Positions 16,645 through 26,451 of a DNA stretch of 64,000 nt are shown here, one piece after another. Below the pieces are notes generated by a model. The model was given only the letters and a program-made list of their open reading frames with translations. It was not told the DNA's origin and did not search any database. The position numbers were made by a program, and so were the translations under genes. This DNA comes from JAHRAW01 sp965226545 (GTDB lineage: Bacteria > Pseudomonadota > Gammaproteobacteria > Arenicellales > Poriferihabitantaceae): assembly GCA_965226545.1 (NCBI GenBank), contig OZ245364.1:2542001-2606000 (forward strand). Direction: 5' to 3'. Positions within the stretch are counted from its first letter, which is position 1; each line of letters begins with the position of its first letter.

Positions 16645-18459
16645 TTACTTTCGGTCGGCCTGCAACACCGACAAAAACGCCTCTTGCGGAATCGACACCG
16701 CGCCGATTTGTTTCATTCGGCGTTTGCCGGCTTTTTGTTTTTCCAGCAATTTGCGTTTGCGCGTAACATCGCCGCCGTAACATTTGGCGGTGACATTTTT
16801 ACGCAACGCTTTAACGGTTTCACGCGCGACAATCTTGCCGCCGACCGCCGCTTGTATTGCGACATCGAACATCTGTCGCGGAATTAATTCGCGCATGCGT
16901 ATAACCAAATCGCGCCCGCGTTGTTGTGCTTGTTCGCGATGCACCAACACCGCCAACGGCGCAACCGAATCACCGTTTATCAGCACTTCGATTTTAACCA
17001 TCGGCGCAACTTTGGCGTCGATTAAATCGTAATCCAGCGATGCATAACCGCGGCTGACCGATTTTAACCGATCGAAAAAATCCATCACCACTTCATTCAG
17101 CGGCATATCGAATTCAATCATCACTTGTCGACCGTGATAATGAATATTTTGTTGCGCGCCGCGTTTTTCGACGCATAACGCCAGCACCGCACCAACCATC
17201 GCTTGCGGCGTCAAGATGCGCGCGCGAATAAACGGCTCGCGTATCTCGGCGATTTTCGACGGCTCGGGCAACGCCGCCGGATTATCCAGGGCAATGGTGT
17301 CGCCGTTTTTTAATCGCACTTCGTAAACCACAGTCGGCGCGGTGGCGATGAGTTCGAGTTGATATTCGCGCTCGAGTCGTTCGCGCACGATTTCCATGTG
17401 CAACATCCCCAAAAAGCCGCAGCGAAAACCAAAGCCGAGTGCATTCGATGATTCGGGCTCGAACGATAACGCCGCATCGTTCAACCCAAGTTTGCTGAGC
17501 GAATTTCGAAACGCTTCGAAGTCGGCGCCGTCGATTGGATACAAGCCGGCGAATACGGTCGGTTTAATTTCGCGGAAGCCGGGCAAGGCGCGCGTCGTCG
17601 GCGTGCGCGCGCAAGTGACCGTATCGCCAACGCGCGCCGCCTTAATTTGCTTAAGCCCGGCGACCATAAACCCAACCGCGCCAGCCGGCAATGAATCCAC
17701 CGGCGTCGCTTTCGGCGTAAACGCGCCGATGTTTTCGACTTGATAGGTAAGCCCAGTCGACATCATTTTGATTTTCATTTTATCGGCGCGCAATCGCCCA
17801 TCGAACATGCGAATCAACGACACCACGCCGAGGTAATTATCGAACCATGAATCCAACACCAACCCGCGCAATTGTTCATCATCGACAACCCCGTCGGGTG
17901 CCGGCAATCTGTCGATAATTTGTTCGAGTACGTCTTCTACGCCTTCGCCGGTTTTTGCGCTGACGCACAATGCATCACGCGCATCGATGCCGATGATATC
18001 CTCTATCTCGAGTTTAACTTCATCGGCGCGCGCCGCCGGCAAATCGATTTTGTTAAGCACCGCAATCACCTCGAGCCCCAACTCGACCGCAGTGTAACAA
18101 TTGGCCACGGTCTGCGCCTCGACGCCTTGCGTTGCATCGACCACCAACACCGCGCCTTCGCAAGCCGCCAGCGACCGCGACACTTCATAGGAAAAATCAA
18201 CATGCCCCGGCGTATCGATTAAGTTCAATTGATATTCTTCACCGTTGCGCGCCGCGTAGGTTAAGGTGACGCTTTGCGCCTTGATGGTGATGCCGCGTTC
18301 GCGCTCCAACTCCATCGAGTCGAGCACCTGCGCCTTCATCTCGCGCGCTTCCAATGCGCCGCACAATTGAATGAATCGATCGGCCAGCGTCGACTTGCCG
18401 TGGTCGACATGGGCGATGATGGCGAAGTTGCGGATGTGGGTTTGTTCAGCGATGCGCAT
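16645..18459 (-). CDS. lepA: Elongation factor 4 (LepA)
   Basis: Ribosomal GTPase thought to aid translation under stress or initiation. The N-terminus NFAIIAHVDHGKSTLADRF is the G1 loop, with DTPGHVDFSYEVSRSLAACE and NKIDLPAA following. The C-terminal domain unique to LepA (about 490-604) has G-G-D-V-T-R-K-R-K-L-L-E-K-Q-K-A-G-K-R-R. The length of 604 is standard. First gene of the lepA-lepB pair. Confidence 0.97.
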   Translation of the reverse strand: MRIAEQTHIRNFAIIAHVDHGKSTLADRFIQLCGALEAREMKAQVLDSMELERERGITIKAQSVTLTYAARNGEEYQLNLIDTPGHVDFSYEVSRSLAACEGAVLVVDATQGVEAQTVANCYTAVELGLEVIAVLNKIDLPAARADEVKLEIEDIIGIDARDALCVSAKTGEGVEDVLEQIIDRLPAPDGVVDDEQLRGLVLDSWFDNYLGVVSLIRMFDGRLRADKMKIKMMSTGLTYQVENIGAFTPKATPVDSLPAGAVGFMVAGLKQIKAARVGDTVTCARTPTTRALPGFREIKPTVFAGLYPIDGADFEAFRNSLSKLGLNDAALSFEPESSNALGFGFRCGFLGMLHMEIVRERLEREYQLELIATAPTVVYEVRLKNGDTIALDNPAALPEPSKIAEIREPFIRARILTPQAMVGAVLALCVEKRGAQQNIHYHGRQVMIEFDMPLNEVVMDFFDRLKSVSRGYASLDYDLIDAKVAPMVKIEVLINGDSVAPLAVLVHREQAQQRGRDLVIRMRELIPRQMFDVAIQAAVGGKIVARETVKALRKNVTAKCYGGDVTRKRKLLEKQKAGKRRMKQIGAVSIPQEAFLSVLQADRK

Positions 18460-18519
18460 GGCGGGCGGCGGCGGCGATGCCGTCGGCGCATTCTACCCGC
18501 AAACGCCGTCCGTCGTAAC

Positions 18520-18645
18520 AGGTAATTCGAATCTACAATGCGGCATACAATTCGAACATAACGATTCGAATCTACAATGCGAATCTACAATGCGAACCTG
18601 CAATTCGAACTCAATAACGTTGTCGCCCGACCAACATTTTATACA
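18520..18645. repeat. Imperfect tandem ATTCGAATCTACAATGCG units
   Basis: About five drifting copies of an 18-nt unit between the divergent lepA and ppc genes. Because each unit contains TACAAT, the array carries several potential -10 boxes. Confidence 0.7.
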
Positions 18646-18651
18646 ACCACC

Positions 18652-21477
18652 ATGCATTCCGTTTGTACGCAACTTGCCGATTCGATTCACCGCGTCGCCG
18701 AATTTGACTCCGGCGAAAACGAAGCCTTGCGTCGCGATGTGCGATTGCTCGGCGAGTTACTCGGGCAAACGGTCGCCGCGCAACATGGCGCAGCGCAACT
18801 GCAATTGATTGAAGAAGTGCGCGCGATTGCAAAGCGCGCGCAACTCGGCGAAGCCGACGCCACCCGTCAACTCATCGACAAGTTATCGACATTGTCAGCC
18901 GAACGATTGTTGCGATTGGCGCGCGCGTTCACCTTGTTTTTAAATCTCGCCAACATCGCCGAACAACATCACCAAATCCGCCAGCGGCGCCAAACGTTAT
19001 GCACCGCCGACGCCAATGGCGCATTGCCGCAAAGCGTCATCGACGCCGAACTCTCGCAACTGCGCGCCGCCGGCGTATCGCGCGCGCAACTGCTCGCGCA
19101 AGTCGAACGGTTGTCGATAAACATCGTGTTGACCGCGCATCCGACCGAAGTGGTGCGGCGCAGTGTATCGGCGAAATTTTTGCGCATCGCGCGATTGCTC
19201 GGCGAACAAGACCGCGCCGATTTATCCGGCTTGGAACGCGCGCAAATTATCACCGCATTGCATCGCGCGATTGGCGAAGTGTGGGCAACCGATGAAATTC
19301 GCCGACGCCGACCGACGCCGTTGGATGAAGCCAAGATGAGTTTGGTGACGGTCGAACATTCGCTGTGGGATGCCGTGCCGAACGTGTTGCGCGAACTCGA
19401 TGCGGCATTGGTGCGCAATGCCGGCGCGCGGCTCGGACGCATCGCGCCGGTGCAGTTTGGTTCATGGATGGGCGGCGACCGCGACGGCAACCCCAACACC
19501 ACGCCGCAAATGACTCGGCGGGTGTGCATATTAAATAAATTGAAAGCCGCGCAACTGTTTTGCAACGACATCGATGAACTGCGCCGCGATTTATCGATGC
19601 GTCGCGCGTCACCAACCTTGCGCCGCAAGGTCGGTGATGTTGCCGAACCGTATCGCGCATTGCTCGAACAAGTTATCGCTAAACTTAACGCAACCATTGC
19701 GCATTATGCGCGGCTGTTTGCCGATGGCGACGATGGCGACGGTGTCAACGTTACTGTTCGTTCGAACGTTAATGCGAATGCGAATGTTAATGTTAACTTT
19801 CATCGTGAGCGTGCCGTCAATGCCAACGGCGACGGTGACAGTGACAGTAACAGTGACAACGACACCCTCTATCATCGCCGCGAACAACTGCGCGCGCCGT
19901 TGATGTGTTGTTATGACTCATTGGTCGAATGCGGCGATCAAATGATTGCCGACGGACGCTTGACCGACATCCTGCGCAAACTCGATGCGTTTGGGTTGAC
20001 CTTGTTAACCATCGACATCCGTCAAGAAGCCGCGCGCCACACCGCCGCACTCGACGCAATCACCCGCCATCTTAACTTGGGCAGTTATGCGCAATGGGAC
20101 GAAGCGCAACGACAGGAATTTTTAATCGCCGAGTTGTCCAACAACCGCCCGTTGATTGCATCGACCTATCCAAATGCGCACCAAGCCGACGCCGAGGTTG
20201 CCGAAGTGTTGGCGACGTTTCGAATGATTGGCGCGCAATCGCGCGAATCATTTGGCGCGTACATCATCTCGATGGCCGGCGCGCCGTCTGATGTGTTGGC
20301 GGTGGCGTTGTTGCAAAAAGAATGTCGCATTGCAAATCCATTGCGCATTGTGCCGTTGTTCGAACGTCTCGATGCATTGGACGGCGCGGCGCAATGCATG
20401 CAGCGATTGTTCGACATCGATTGGTATCGACGATTCATCGATGACAAACAGGAAGTGATGATTGGCTATTCCGATTCGGCCAAGGATGCCGGGATGTTGG
20501 CCGCGGCCTGGGCGTTGTATCGCGCGCAGGAAAATTTGGCGCAAGTATGCAGCGAGAAAAAAATTGCATTGACCTTGTTTCACGGTCGCGGCGGCACGGT
20601 GGCGCGCGGCGGCGGCCCGTCGCGCGCGGCGATTCGCGCGCAACCGCCCGGCGCGGTCAACGGCTCGATGCGCATCACCGAACAAGGCGAAGTGATTCAA
20701 GCGAAGTACGCCCTGCCCGGCATGGCCATCGACACTCTGCAGGGCTACATCGGCGCGGTGTTGGAGGCGACCTTAATCCCGCCGCCTGCGCCGCGTCGCG
20801 AGTGGCGAAGCGCGATGGCGCAACTGGCGCGCGATTCGTTGGATGAATTTCAGGCGACCTTGGCGCGCGATGATTTTGTCGCGTATTACCAAAGCGCGAC
20901 GCCGTTGCGCGAGTTGGGCGATTTAAAAATCGGCAGCCGTCCGGCGCGCCGCACTCAAGGCGACGACATTAAAGGCTTGCGCGCGATACCGTGGATTTTT
21001 GCGTGGACGCAAACCCGCCTGATGTTGCCGGCATGGCTCGGCGTCGGCGCGGCGTTGCAATGCGCCAAATCGCGCGACGAATTCGATACGCTGATTGCGA
21101 TGCGCCGCGAGTGGCCGTTTTTTAATGCAACGCTTGCGTCGATTGAAATGGTGTTCGCCAAAGCAGACGCGAATCTCTCGGCGATTTACGATGCGCGTTT
21201 GGTCGATGCCGAGCATCGCGCGCTCGGCGAATTGTTGCGCGATAAATATCGCCGCACTCAACAACTGTTGCTCGATGCAACCGGTCATCGCGTGCCGTTA
21301 CAAGATGAACCGATTGTGCGCAGGTCGGTCGAAGTGCGCAATCGTTATGTGATTCCATTGCATCTGTTGCAGGTCGAGTTGCTCGCCCGCGTGCGCGAAG
21401 GCGGCACAGGCGAAGTGCAAGATGCGTTGTTGATTGCCATCAACGGCATCGCCGCCGGCATGCGCAACACCGGTTAA
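18652..21477 (+). CDS. ppc: Phosphoenolpyruvate carboxylase
   Basis: Anaplerotic enzyme forming oxaloacetate from PEP and bicarbonate. The first active-site signature NIVLTAHPTEVVRRS and the second, VMIGYSDSAKDAG, are intact. The glycine loop FHGRGGTVARGGGP and the C-terminal M-R-N-T-G allosteric end are also present. The start at 18652 fits the family; frames upstream are repeat-derived. An insertion of about 45 residues (about 355-400) rich in Asn, Val, Asp and Ser is encoded by simple repeats (19725-19870), in a surface-loop region of the family. It is probably tolerated. Confidence 0.95.
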   Translation: MHSVCTQLADSIHRVAEFDSGENEALRRDVRLLGELLGQTVAAQHGAAQLQLIEEVRAIAKRAQLGEADATRQLIDKLSTLSAERLLRLARAFTLFLNLANIAEQHHQIRQRRQTLCTADANGALPQSVIDAELSQLRAAGVSRAQLLAQVERLSINIVLTAHPTEVVRRSVSAKFLRIARLLGEQDRADLSGLERAQIITALHRAIGEVWATDEIRRRRPTPLDEAKMSLVTVEHSLWDAVPNVLRELDAALVRNAGARLGRIAPVQFGSWMGGDRDGNPNTTPQMTRRVCILNKLKAAQLFCNDIDELRRDLSMRRASPTLRRKVGDVAEPYRALLEQVIAKLNATIAHYARLFADGDDGDGVNVTVRSNVNANANVNVNFHRERAVNANGDGDSDSNSDNDTLYHRREQLRAPLMCCYDSLVECGDQMIADGRLTDILRKLDAFGLTLLTIDIRQEAARHTAALDAITRHLNLGSYAQWDEAQRQEFLIAELSNNRPLIASTYPNAHQADAEVAEVLATFRMIGAQSRESFGAYIISMAGAPSDVLAVALLQKECRIANPLRIVPLFERLDALDGAAQCMQRLFDIDWYRRFIDDKQEVMIGYSDSAKDAGMLAAAWALYRAQENLAQVCSEKKIALTLFHGRGGTVARGGGPSRAAIRAQPPGAVNGSMRITEQGEVIQAKYALPGMAIDTLQGYIGAVLEATLIPPPAPRREWRSAMAQLARDSLDEFQATLARDDFVAYYQSATPLRELGDLKIGSRPARRTQGDDIKGLRAIPWIFAWTQTRLMLPAWLGVGAALQCAKSRDEFDTLIAMRREWPFFNATLASIEMVFAKADANLSAIYDARLVDAEHRALGELLRDKYRRTQQLLLDATGHRVPLQDEPIVRRSVEVRNRYVIPLHLLQVELLARVREGGTGEVQDALLIAINGIAAGMRNTG

Positions 21478-21496
21478 CTTTTTGTTGCACTTAATA

Positions 21497-22351
21497 ATGA
21501 AACTTCCGCATCGTGCAATTGCAACCGCAATCACATCGTTCATCGCAACGATGTTGATGCTCTGCAGTCACGCCGCAATGCCCGACGATATTGATGCGCG
21601 CGTGCGCTTGGCGACCACCACCAGCACCGACAATTCCGGATTATTGGATTATCTGTTGCCGCAATTCGAACGCGACAGCGGTTATGCAGTCGAAGTAATT
21701 TCAGTCGGCACCGGCAAAGCCTTGCGCCTCGGACAAAGCGGCGATGTCGATGTCTTGTTGGTGCATGCGCCGCAAAGCGAACAACAATTTGTCGCGCGCG
21801 GCTTCGGCGTCGACCGCCGCGAAGTGATGGCGAATGATTTCATCATCGCCGGGCCGGTCGACGACCCGGCGAACCTTCGCAATGCGCACGATGCGCGCGA
21901 TGCATTTTTACGCATGCATCGCGCACAAGTTGCGTTTGTTTCGCGCGGCGATGATTCCGGCACGCATAAAAAAGAATTAACCTTATGGCAATTGGCCGGC
22001 GTCGACATCGAAGCATCAAACAATTGGCGACGCGAAGTCGGGCAAGGCATGGGACGCAGTTTGCAAATCGCCGATGAGTTGCGCGCGTATTTATTAATCG
22101 ACCGCGCCACTTGGTTATCGTTGCGCAAAAAAACTTCGTTGGTGTTGTTGTTCGAAGGCGATGCCGCGTTGCGTAATCCCTACGGCGCAATCGCGGTCAA
22201 CCCGGCGCGCCATCGCGTCAACTACGCCGGCGCGCGCGCGTTGATTGATTGGCTGACATCGAATCGCGGACGCGCACTTATCCAATCTCATCGCATCGAC
22301 GGCGCGCAATTGTTTACGCCGAGCGGCGCATCCGACACCAGAGCGCAATAA
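21497..22351 (+). CDS. tupA: Tungstate-binding periplasmic protein of an ABC importer
   Basis: The signal peptide (about 1-29) is followed by RLATTTSTDNSGLLDYLLPQ. The TTTS(T)xxSG oxyanion-binding motif is typical of TupA. GTGKALRLGQSGDVDVLLVH and SRGDDSGTHKKEL are further family marks. It delivers tungstate, possibly molybdate, to TupBC. The start at 21497 gives a proper signal peptide. It lies 20 nt after ppc and 4 nt before tupB. Confidence 0.88.
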   Translation: MKLPHRAIATAITSFIATMLMLCSHAAMPDDIDARVRLATTTSTDNSGLLDYLLPQFERDSGYAVEVISVGTGKALRLGQSGDVDVLLVHAPQSEQQFVARGFGVDRREVMANDFIIAGPVDDPANLRNAHDARDAFLRMHRAQVAFVSRGDDSGTHKKELTLWQLAGVDIEASNNWRREVGQGMGRSLQIADELRAYLLIDRATWLSLRKKTSLVLLFEGDAALRNPYGAIAVNPARHRVNYAGARALIDWLTSNRGRALIQSHRIDGAQLFTPSGASDTRAQ

Positions 22352-22355
22352 GTTA

Positions 22356-23057
22356 ATGGACTCACTTGGCACCGCCACGGCCGATGCACTATGGCTTCTG
22401 TTTCGCGGCGACGCGGATTTATGGGCGATTATCGCGATTTCATTTCGCGTATCGACGACCGCCTTATGCATCGCATTGCCGCCTTCGTTGTTGATTGCGT
22501 TTGTGCTCGCGCATTTTGATTTTCGCGGACGGCGATTGCTCATCTCATTATTCAACACGCTGCTGTCGTTGCCGGCGGTGGTGGTTGGGTTAAGCGTTTA
22601 TTTATTATTGTCGCGGCACGGCGCACTCGGCGAATGGCGATTGTTGTTCACCCAAACGGCGATGGTGTTTGCGCAAATTATTTTGGCGTTGCCGATTTTG
22701 ATTGCAATGAGTCACGCCGCATTTCAATCAGCCGACCAACGCGCTTGGGAAACCGCGCGCACACTCGGCATTTCATCGCCGCATGCGTTTATGATGGTCG
22801 TCGGCGAAGTGCGCTTCGGTTTGTTGGCGGCGGCGTTGGCGGCGTTTGGTCGCATCATCGCCGAAGTCGGCGCATCGATGATGGTCGGCGGCAACATCTT
22901 GCATCACACCCGCAACATCCCAACCGCGATTGCGCTGGAAACCGGCATGGGCAATTTCGCACAAGGCATCGCGCTTGGCATTGTGTTGCTGATTATCGCC
23001 TTTGCGCTTAACATTGCGCTGCAACATTTTCAAGGGCGCGGGAAGTTGACACAGTAA
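22356..23057 (+). CDS. tupB: Tungstate ABC transporter permease
   Basis: A 233-residue inner-membrane protein with about five membrane helices. It has the MetI-type EAA loop, read here as ETARTLGISSPHAFMMVVG. The IAEVGASMMVGGNI segment is characteristic of the TupB/WtpB group. It probably pairs with TupA and TupC. The ATG follows the tupA stop by 4 nt. Confidence 0.9.
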   Translation: MDSLGTATADALWLLFRGDADLWAIIAISFRVSTTALCIALPPSLLIAFVLAHFDFRGRRLLISLFNTLLSLPAVVVGLSVYLLLSRHGALGEWRLLFTQTAMVFAQIILALPILIAMSHAAFQSADQRAWETARTLGISSPHAFMMVVGEVRFGLLAAALAAFGRIIAEVGASMMVGGNILHHTRNIPTAIALETGMGNFAQGIALGIVLLIIAFALNIALQHFQGRGKLTQ

Positions 23058-23059
23058 AT

Positions 23060-23308
23060 GTGGTTTGGAACTTTGTAACTTTAACTGGCACAGTCACTTT
23101 TATTGTCACTTTTGTTTTATTCGTACTTGCACTTATAATTTTATTTGTACTTGCAATTATTACTCGCACTTATTACTTGCACTTTTACTTTTACTTTTAT
23201 TTATATTGTTATATTGTAACGTTTACATTTACCTTTAATTTTGTCTTAACTTTAACTTTAACTTTAACTTATTACTTTCACCGTCACCATCGCCATCACA
23301 ATTTCCCA
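23060..23308. repeat. ACTTTT/ACTTGC low-complexity array between tupB and tupC
   Basis: A 250-nt run of T-rich hexamer steps (CACTTT, TACTTG, TTACTT, TTAACTTTAACT). It is open in the tupC frame but would encode an implausible Phe/Thr/Tyr/Leu-only leader, so I treat it as noncoding. Confidence 0.65.
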
Positions 23309-24082
23309 ATGGACTCCCCATCAACAAACTTCGCCATCGGCTATCGCGCCATCGACAAATTTTTCGGTCGGCGTCATCTGCTCGATGATGTTGCGGTGTC
23401 GCTCGAAGGTGGCGTTGCGATTTTATTATCCGGCGAAAACGGCGCCGGCAAAACCACCTTGTTGCGCATCCTATCGGGGTTGGAAAAGCCGGCGCGTTGT
23501 TTGGTCGATTTCAACACCGGCGATTTGCGCGCGCAATCGGTCGACTGGCTGAACTGCCGCAAACAACTGCAGCGCAAGGTGATGTATCTGCATCAACAGC
23601 CGTATATGTTCGAAGGCACGGTCATCGATAATCTTGCATTGGCGTTGCCGCGCACAATGCCCAAACTGCAGCGCGGCAAAAAAATCCGCCGCGCAATCGA
23701 ATGGGCGCATCTCGAACGCCATCAACACGCGCGCGCCAAAAATCTTTCCGGCGGCGAAAAGCAACGGATTGCATTGGCGCGCGCTTGGCTGCGTCAAGCC
23801 AAAGTGTTGTTGCTGGATGAACCCATCGCCAACATGGATAGAGAATCACAAACCCGCACCGTCGCCTTGTTGCGCCGCCTAAAAAACACCCGCGCCGCGC
23901 TGATGATTTCCAGCCACAACCACGAAGTGTTCACCGAATTAATCGACCGCAGATTGGTCATCGAAAACAAAAAACTCATGCCCCTGCGCGCAACCCTGCC
24001 CGACAACGTCACCCCCCTCGCCAAAAAACCGCGCCCGCGCAACCCTGCCGCAATCGCGCGCGTCGATGAACCGCGTCGATGA
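23309..24082 (+). CDS. tupC: Tungstate ABC transporter ATP-binding protein
   Basis: A 257-residue ABC ATPase: Walker A is SGENGAGKTTLLR, Q-loop LHQQPYMF, signature LSGGEKQRIALARAW, Walker B VLLLDEP and switch SSHN. The tail after residue 220 is basic and Pro rich. I chose the ATG at 23309 because the codons upstream come from a simple-sequence array. It overlaps mobA by 4 nt (ATGA), tying metal uptake to cofactor synthesis. Confidence 0.88.
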   Translation: MDSPSTNFAIGYRAIDKFFGRRHLLDDVAVSLEGGVAILLSGENGAGKTTLLRILSGLEKPARCLVDFNTGDLRAQSVDWLNCRKQLQRKVMYLHQQPYMFEGTVIDNLALALPRTMPKLQRGKKIRRAIEWAHLERHQHARAKNLSGGEKQRIALARAWLRQAKVLLLDEPIANMDRESQTRTVALLRRLKNTRAALMISSHNHEVFTELIDRRLVIENKKLMPLRATLPDNVTPLAKKPRPRNPAAIARVDEPRR

Positions 24083-24678
24083 GTCGATTGGCAATCAGTG
24101 CAGTGGTGCTCGCCGGCGGACGCGCACGCCGCATGGGCGGCGTCGATAAAGGTTTGATTGGCTTGAACGGCAAACCACTGGTTAAACACGTCGGCGATGC
24201 ACTCGCACCGCAAGTCGACGAAATCCTCATCAACGCCAACCGCAACCGCGCGCAATATCGTCGATTTGGTTTTGCGGTGGTGGACGATGCACGACAAGGT
24301 TTCGAAGGCCCCTTAGCCGGCATGTACGCCGCCTTAATCGCCGCCAAACACGATTGGTTGTTGACCGCACCATGCGACGGCCCATTAATCGCCGCCGATT
24401 ACGCAATCAAAATGCATACCGCCGCACAAGCCGCCGACGCACCGCTCGCAATCGCAAATGACGGCGAACGCATGCAACCGGTATACAGCCTCATCCACCG
24501 CGATTTGGCGGATGACTTGGCGAATTTTTTAACCGGCGACGACCGCAAAATCGACCGCTGGCAAAACCGCCATGCATTCGCCACTGTCGATTGGAGTGGT
24601 GCGCAATCGATGTTTATTAATGTCAATACGCCGGAGCAGTTGGCGGAATGTGAACGGTTGTTAATGACGCGGTCGTGA
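24079..24678 (+). CDS. mobA: Molybdenum cofactor guanylyltransferase
   Basis: Adds GMP to molybdopterin to make the guanine dinucleotide cofactor. The N-terminal nucleotide-binding signature AVVLAGGRARRMGGVDKGL is intact, and TAPCDGP is the metal-binding acidic site. The 199-residue length is normal. Translationally coupled to tupC. The rest of the cofactor cluster (moaE, moaD, moaB) follows beyond the two lipoprotein genes. Confidence 0.92.
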   Translation: MSRLAISAVVLAGGRARRMGGVDKGLIGLNGKPLVKHVGDALAPQVDEILINANRNRAQYRRFGFAVVDDARQGFEGPLAGMYAALIAAKHDWLLTAPCDGPLIAADYAIKMHTAAQAADAPLAIANDGERMQPVYSLIHRDLADDLANFLTGDDRKIDRWQNRHAFATVDWSGAQSMFINVNTPEQLAECERLLMTRS

Positions 24679-24770
24679 GTAAACTTGTCGATGCGACGTT
24701 AATTAATTTGCGCATTGCGCACAGTTGACGGCGTGGATTTTTCTTTGCGGGTTGTTTAGTTCGAGATGCA

Positions 24771-24875
24771 TTGATACGGTGAAAGGGGTTCGGTAATATC
24801 CGTTTTGCACTGCGGAAATAGCGAAAACTTCAATCACCGGTTGATAGTGCAAAGACCCGGCATCGCGCCGGGAAT
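24771..24875 (+). promoter_or_regulatory. Conserved promoter plus structured leader, copy A (short form)
   Basis: A TTGATA -35 (24771-24776) and a TAATAT -10 (24794-24799) are 17 bp apart. The transcript would start near 24806. It has TTTGCACT pairing with AGTGCAAA across a conserved GCGGAAATAGCG-AAACTTCA core, then a CCCGGC/GCCGGG hairpin 25-30 nt before the GTG start of the lipoprotein gene. Compared with copies B-D it lacks about 65 nt of the middle domain. Confidence 0.7.
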
Positions 24876-24899
24876 GTTAACCGTCAGCGGAGAATTCCC

Positions 24900-25325
24900 G
24901 TGAAAACTTATGCTTTGGTAAAAAATTGTTTGGTTTGCGTGGTCGTTGTTTTTGGTTTGTTGTTGGGCGGTTGCGCAAGCACCGAGCAAAAAGTTAACAC
25001 CATTTCGCTCGGCATGGACAAACAGCAAGTTATTGATGTTTTGGGACCGCCTGACAACAGTCGAGCCACCGAAGATGTCGAGTATCTGGTGTACCAATTA
25101 ACAACACCACGAACTGGGGACCAAATTAACGAGTGCGCTTTTATGAGCGCAATTACAATTGCCGGGTTATTTTTGCCTGGTCCTTGTGCGAGAAGTAATG
25201 CCGAATACTTTGTGCAATTCAAACAAGGAAAAGTTACCGCTTATGGCAAGGTCGGCGATTTTGGTTCACCACAAGACCTCGAAGCGATTATCGACCTTAA
25301 TCAGACGGTCAAAGAAGCCGAATAG
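24900..25325 (+). CDS. BamE/SmpA-like small lipoprotein
   Basis: A 141-residue lipoprotein. The signal peptide ends at the lipobox LLGGC (Cys near 25). The motif ISLGMDKQQVIDVLGPPDN is the SmpA/OmlA (BamE-like) pattern G-M-x-x-x-Q-V-x-x-x-L-G-P-P. A second hydrophobic stretch follows (AITIAGLFLPGPCA). BamE itself acts in outer-membrane assembly; this copy lies outside the usual context and may be a paralogue with another task. GTG start with a GGAG box. It is expressed from leader copy A and closed by a terminator shared with other cassettes. Confidence 0.7.
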   Translation: MKTYALVKNCLVCVVVVFGLLLGGCASTEQKVNTISLGMDKQQVIDVLGPPDNSRATEDVEYLVYQLTTPRTGDQINECAFMSAITIAGLFLPGPCARSNAEYFVQFKQGKVTAYGKVGDFGSPQDLEAIIDLNQTVKEAE

Positions 25326-25340
25326 CGTCATCAAGGCAAT

Positions 25341-25378
25341 CCGCCGACAATGGCAACCCCATTGCCGCCAAATTTTTT
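25341..25378 (+). terminator. Shared-type terminator after the SmpA-like gene
   Basis: CAATGG-CAACC-CCATTG stem, then GCCGCC and a T6 run. It is homologous to the terminators at 33095 and 33942. Confidence 0.7.
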
Positions 25379-25405
25379 AAACACCTATTCACCCGGAGAA
25401 CTCCC

Positions 25406-25954
25406 ATGAAAAAGTTAATTGCAATCAATCTTATTTTCACTCTCACTCTCGTCGGATGCGTGTCGAACTCCGCGCGGTTGGACGACAGGTTGATTGCGAA
25501 AGATAGAACGGCTTTGCATTTTGCGGCGCTAACCAATTCCGTTAAGGCGGCAAGGAATGCACTTGCGGATGGTGTATCCGTTGATGCGAGAGACTCGCTC
25601 AATATGACGCCCTTGCATTATGCGGCGGAGAGAAATTCCATTGGCGTTGCCAAACTGCTGATTGCGCACGATGCGGATGTCGATGCAGAGGGTTCGGCAA
25701 AGGTAATGGTGGAGGTGGCGTTTGCACAAATCGGCGACGACGATTTTGCTGATTTTTTGGCGCGCGAAGAAGATGTCGAATTATTCTTAACGCCTTTGTT
25801 GGTGGCGGCGTTTGCCAATTCGCTTGGGGTTGCCGAGTTGTTGCTTGCCAACGGCGCCGATGTGGATGTTGAATTTTTCGGGATGACGGCATTCGAATTC
25901 GCGGAGTTCGCGGAAAATAAAAAAATGCTCGCGCTACTCGAACAATACGAGTAA
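25406..25954 (+). CDS. Ankyrin-repeat lipoprotein
   Basis: A 182-residue protein with a short signal peptide ending in the lipobox LVGC (Cys about 16). Two or three ankyrin-like repeats follow: TALHFAALTNSVKAARNALADG, with D-S-L-N-M-T-P-L-H-Y-A-A-E-R-N next and then L-L-A-N-G-A-D-V-D. It was probably anchored in a cell membrane facing the periplasm and binds a protein partner. An SD-like CCGGAGAA precedes the ATG. It has no copy of the conserved leader of its own and lies just after the terminator of the preceding gene. Confidence 0.8.
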   Translation: MKKLIAINLIFTLTLVGCVSNSARLDDRLIAKDRTALHFAALTNSVKAARNALADGVSVDARDSLNMTPLHYAAERNSIGVAKLLIAHDADVDAEGSAKVMVEVAFAQIGDDDFADFLAREEDVELFLTPLLVAAFANSLGVAELLLANGADVDVEFFGMTAFEFAEFAENKKMLALLEQYE

Positions 25955-25994
25955 TCGAATTATTAAGTGTCGATTGACACGACGATTAACACAA

Positions 25995-26429
25995 CTATTC
26001 ACACGGCGTATTTTCCGCAACCCAATGTTCACCACCCTCACCAGTTTCACATTTCCAAAACGGCGCACGGGTTTTAAGATGTTCGATTAACTCACGACAA
26101 CCCGCGAATGCATTTGCGCGATGCGGCGACCATGCGGCGACCAACACGATTGCATCGTTCGGATGGATTTCGCCGATGCGGTGGATGATTAACGCATCGG
26201 TTAATTCATTGCGGGCGATGGCTTGTTCGGTCAAGGCGGTTAATTGGCGTTCGGTCATTTCGGGATAATGTTCGAGCGTCATTTTATGCACTGTCGCGCC
26301 GTCGTTAAAATCGCGCATCGTGCCGACAAACGATGCGCATGCGCCAACTGCACCGGGCGGCAACTCGGCTTGATGGCGTTGCAATTCACGCCATGGGTCA
26401 AACGGCGTTGCGCAAACGGTAATCTGCAT
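25995..26429 (-). CDS. moaE: Molybdopterin synthase catalytic subunit
   Basis: The large subunit inserts sulfur from MoaD thiocarboxylate into precursor Z. GACASFVGTMRDFNDG and LEHYPEMTERQL are typical. The Lys-rich active-site region K-T-R-A-P-F-W-K-C-E is present. I used the ATG at 26429 (MQITVCATPFDPW); a TTG two codons upstream is less likely. It follows moaD by 22 nt on the same strand. Confidence 0.93.
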   Translation of the reverse strand: MQITVCATPFDPWRELQRHQAELPPGAVGACASFVGTMRDFNDGATVHKMTLEHYPEMTERQLTALTEQAIARNELTDALIIHRIGEIHPNDAIVLVAAWSPHRANAFAGCRELIEHLKTRAPFWKCETGEGGEHWVAENTPCE

Positions 26430-26451
26430 CGACAATCTGCATCAATAGTTG

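Noticed and set aside
23060..23308. N-terminal membrane domain on TupC
   Set aside because: The residues are only Phe, Thr, Leu, Tyr, Ile and Val read from a simple repeat; TupC homologues start at the ATPase core.
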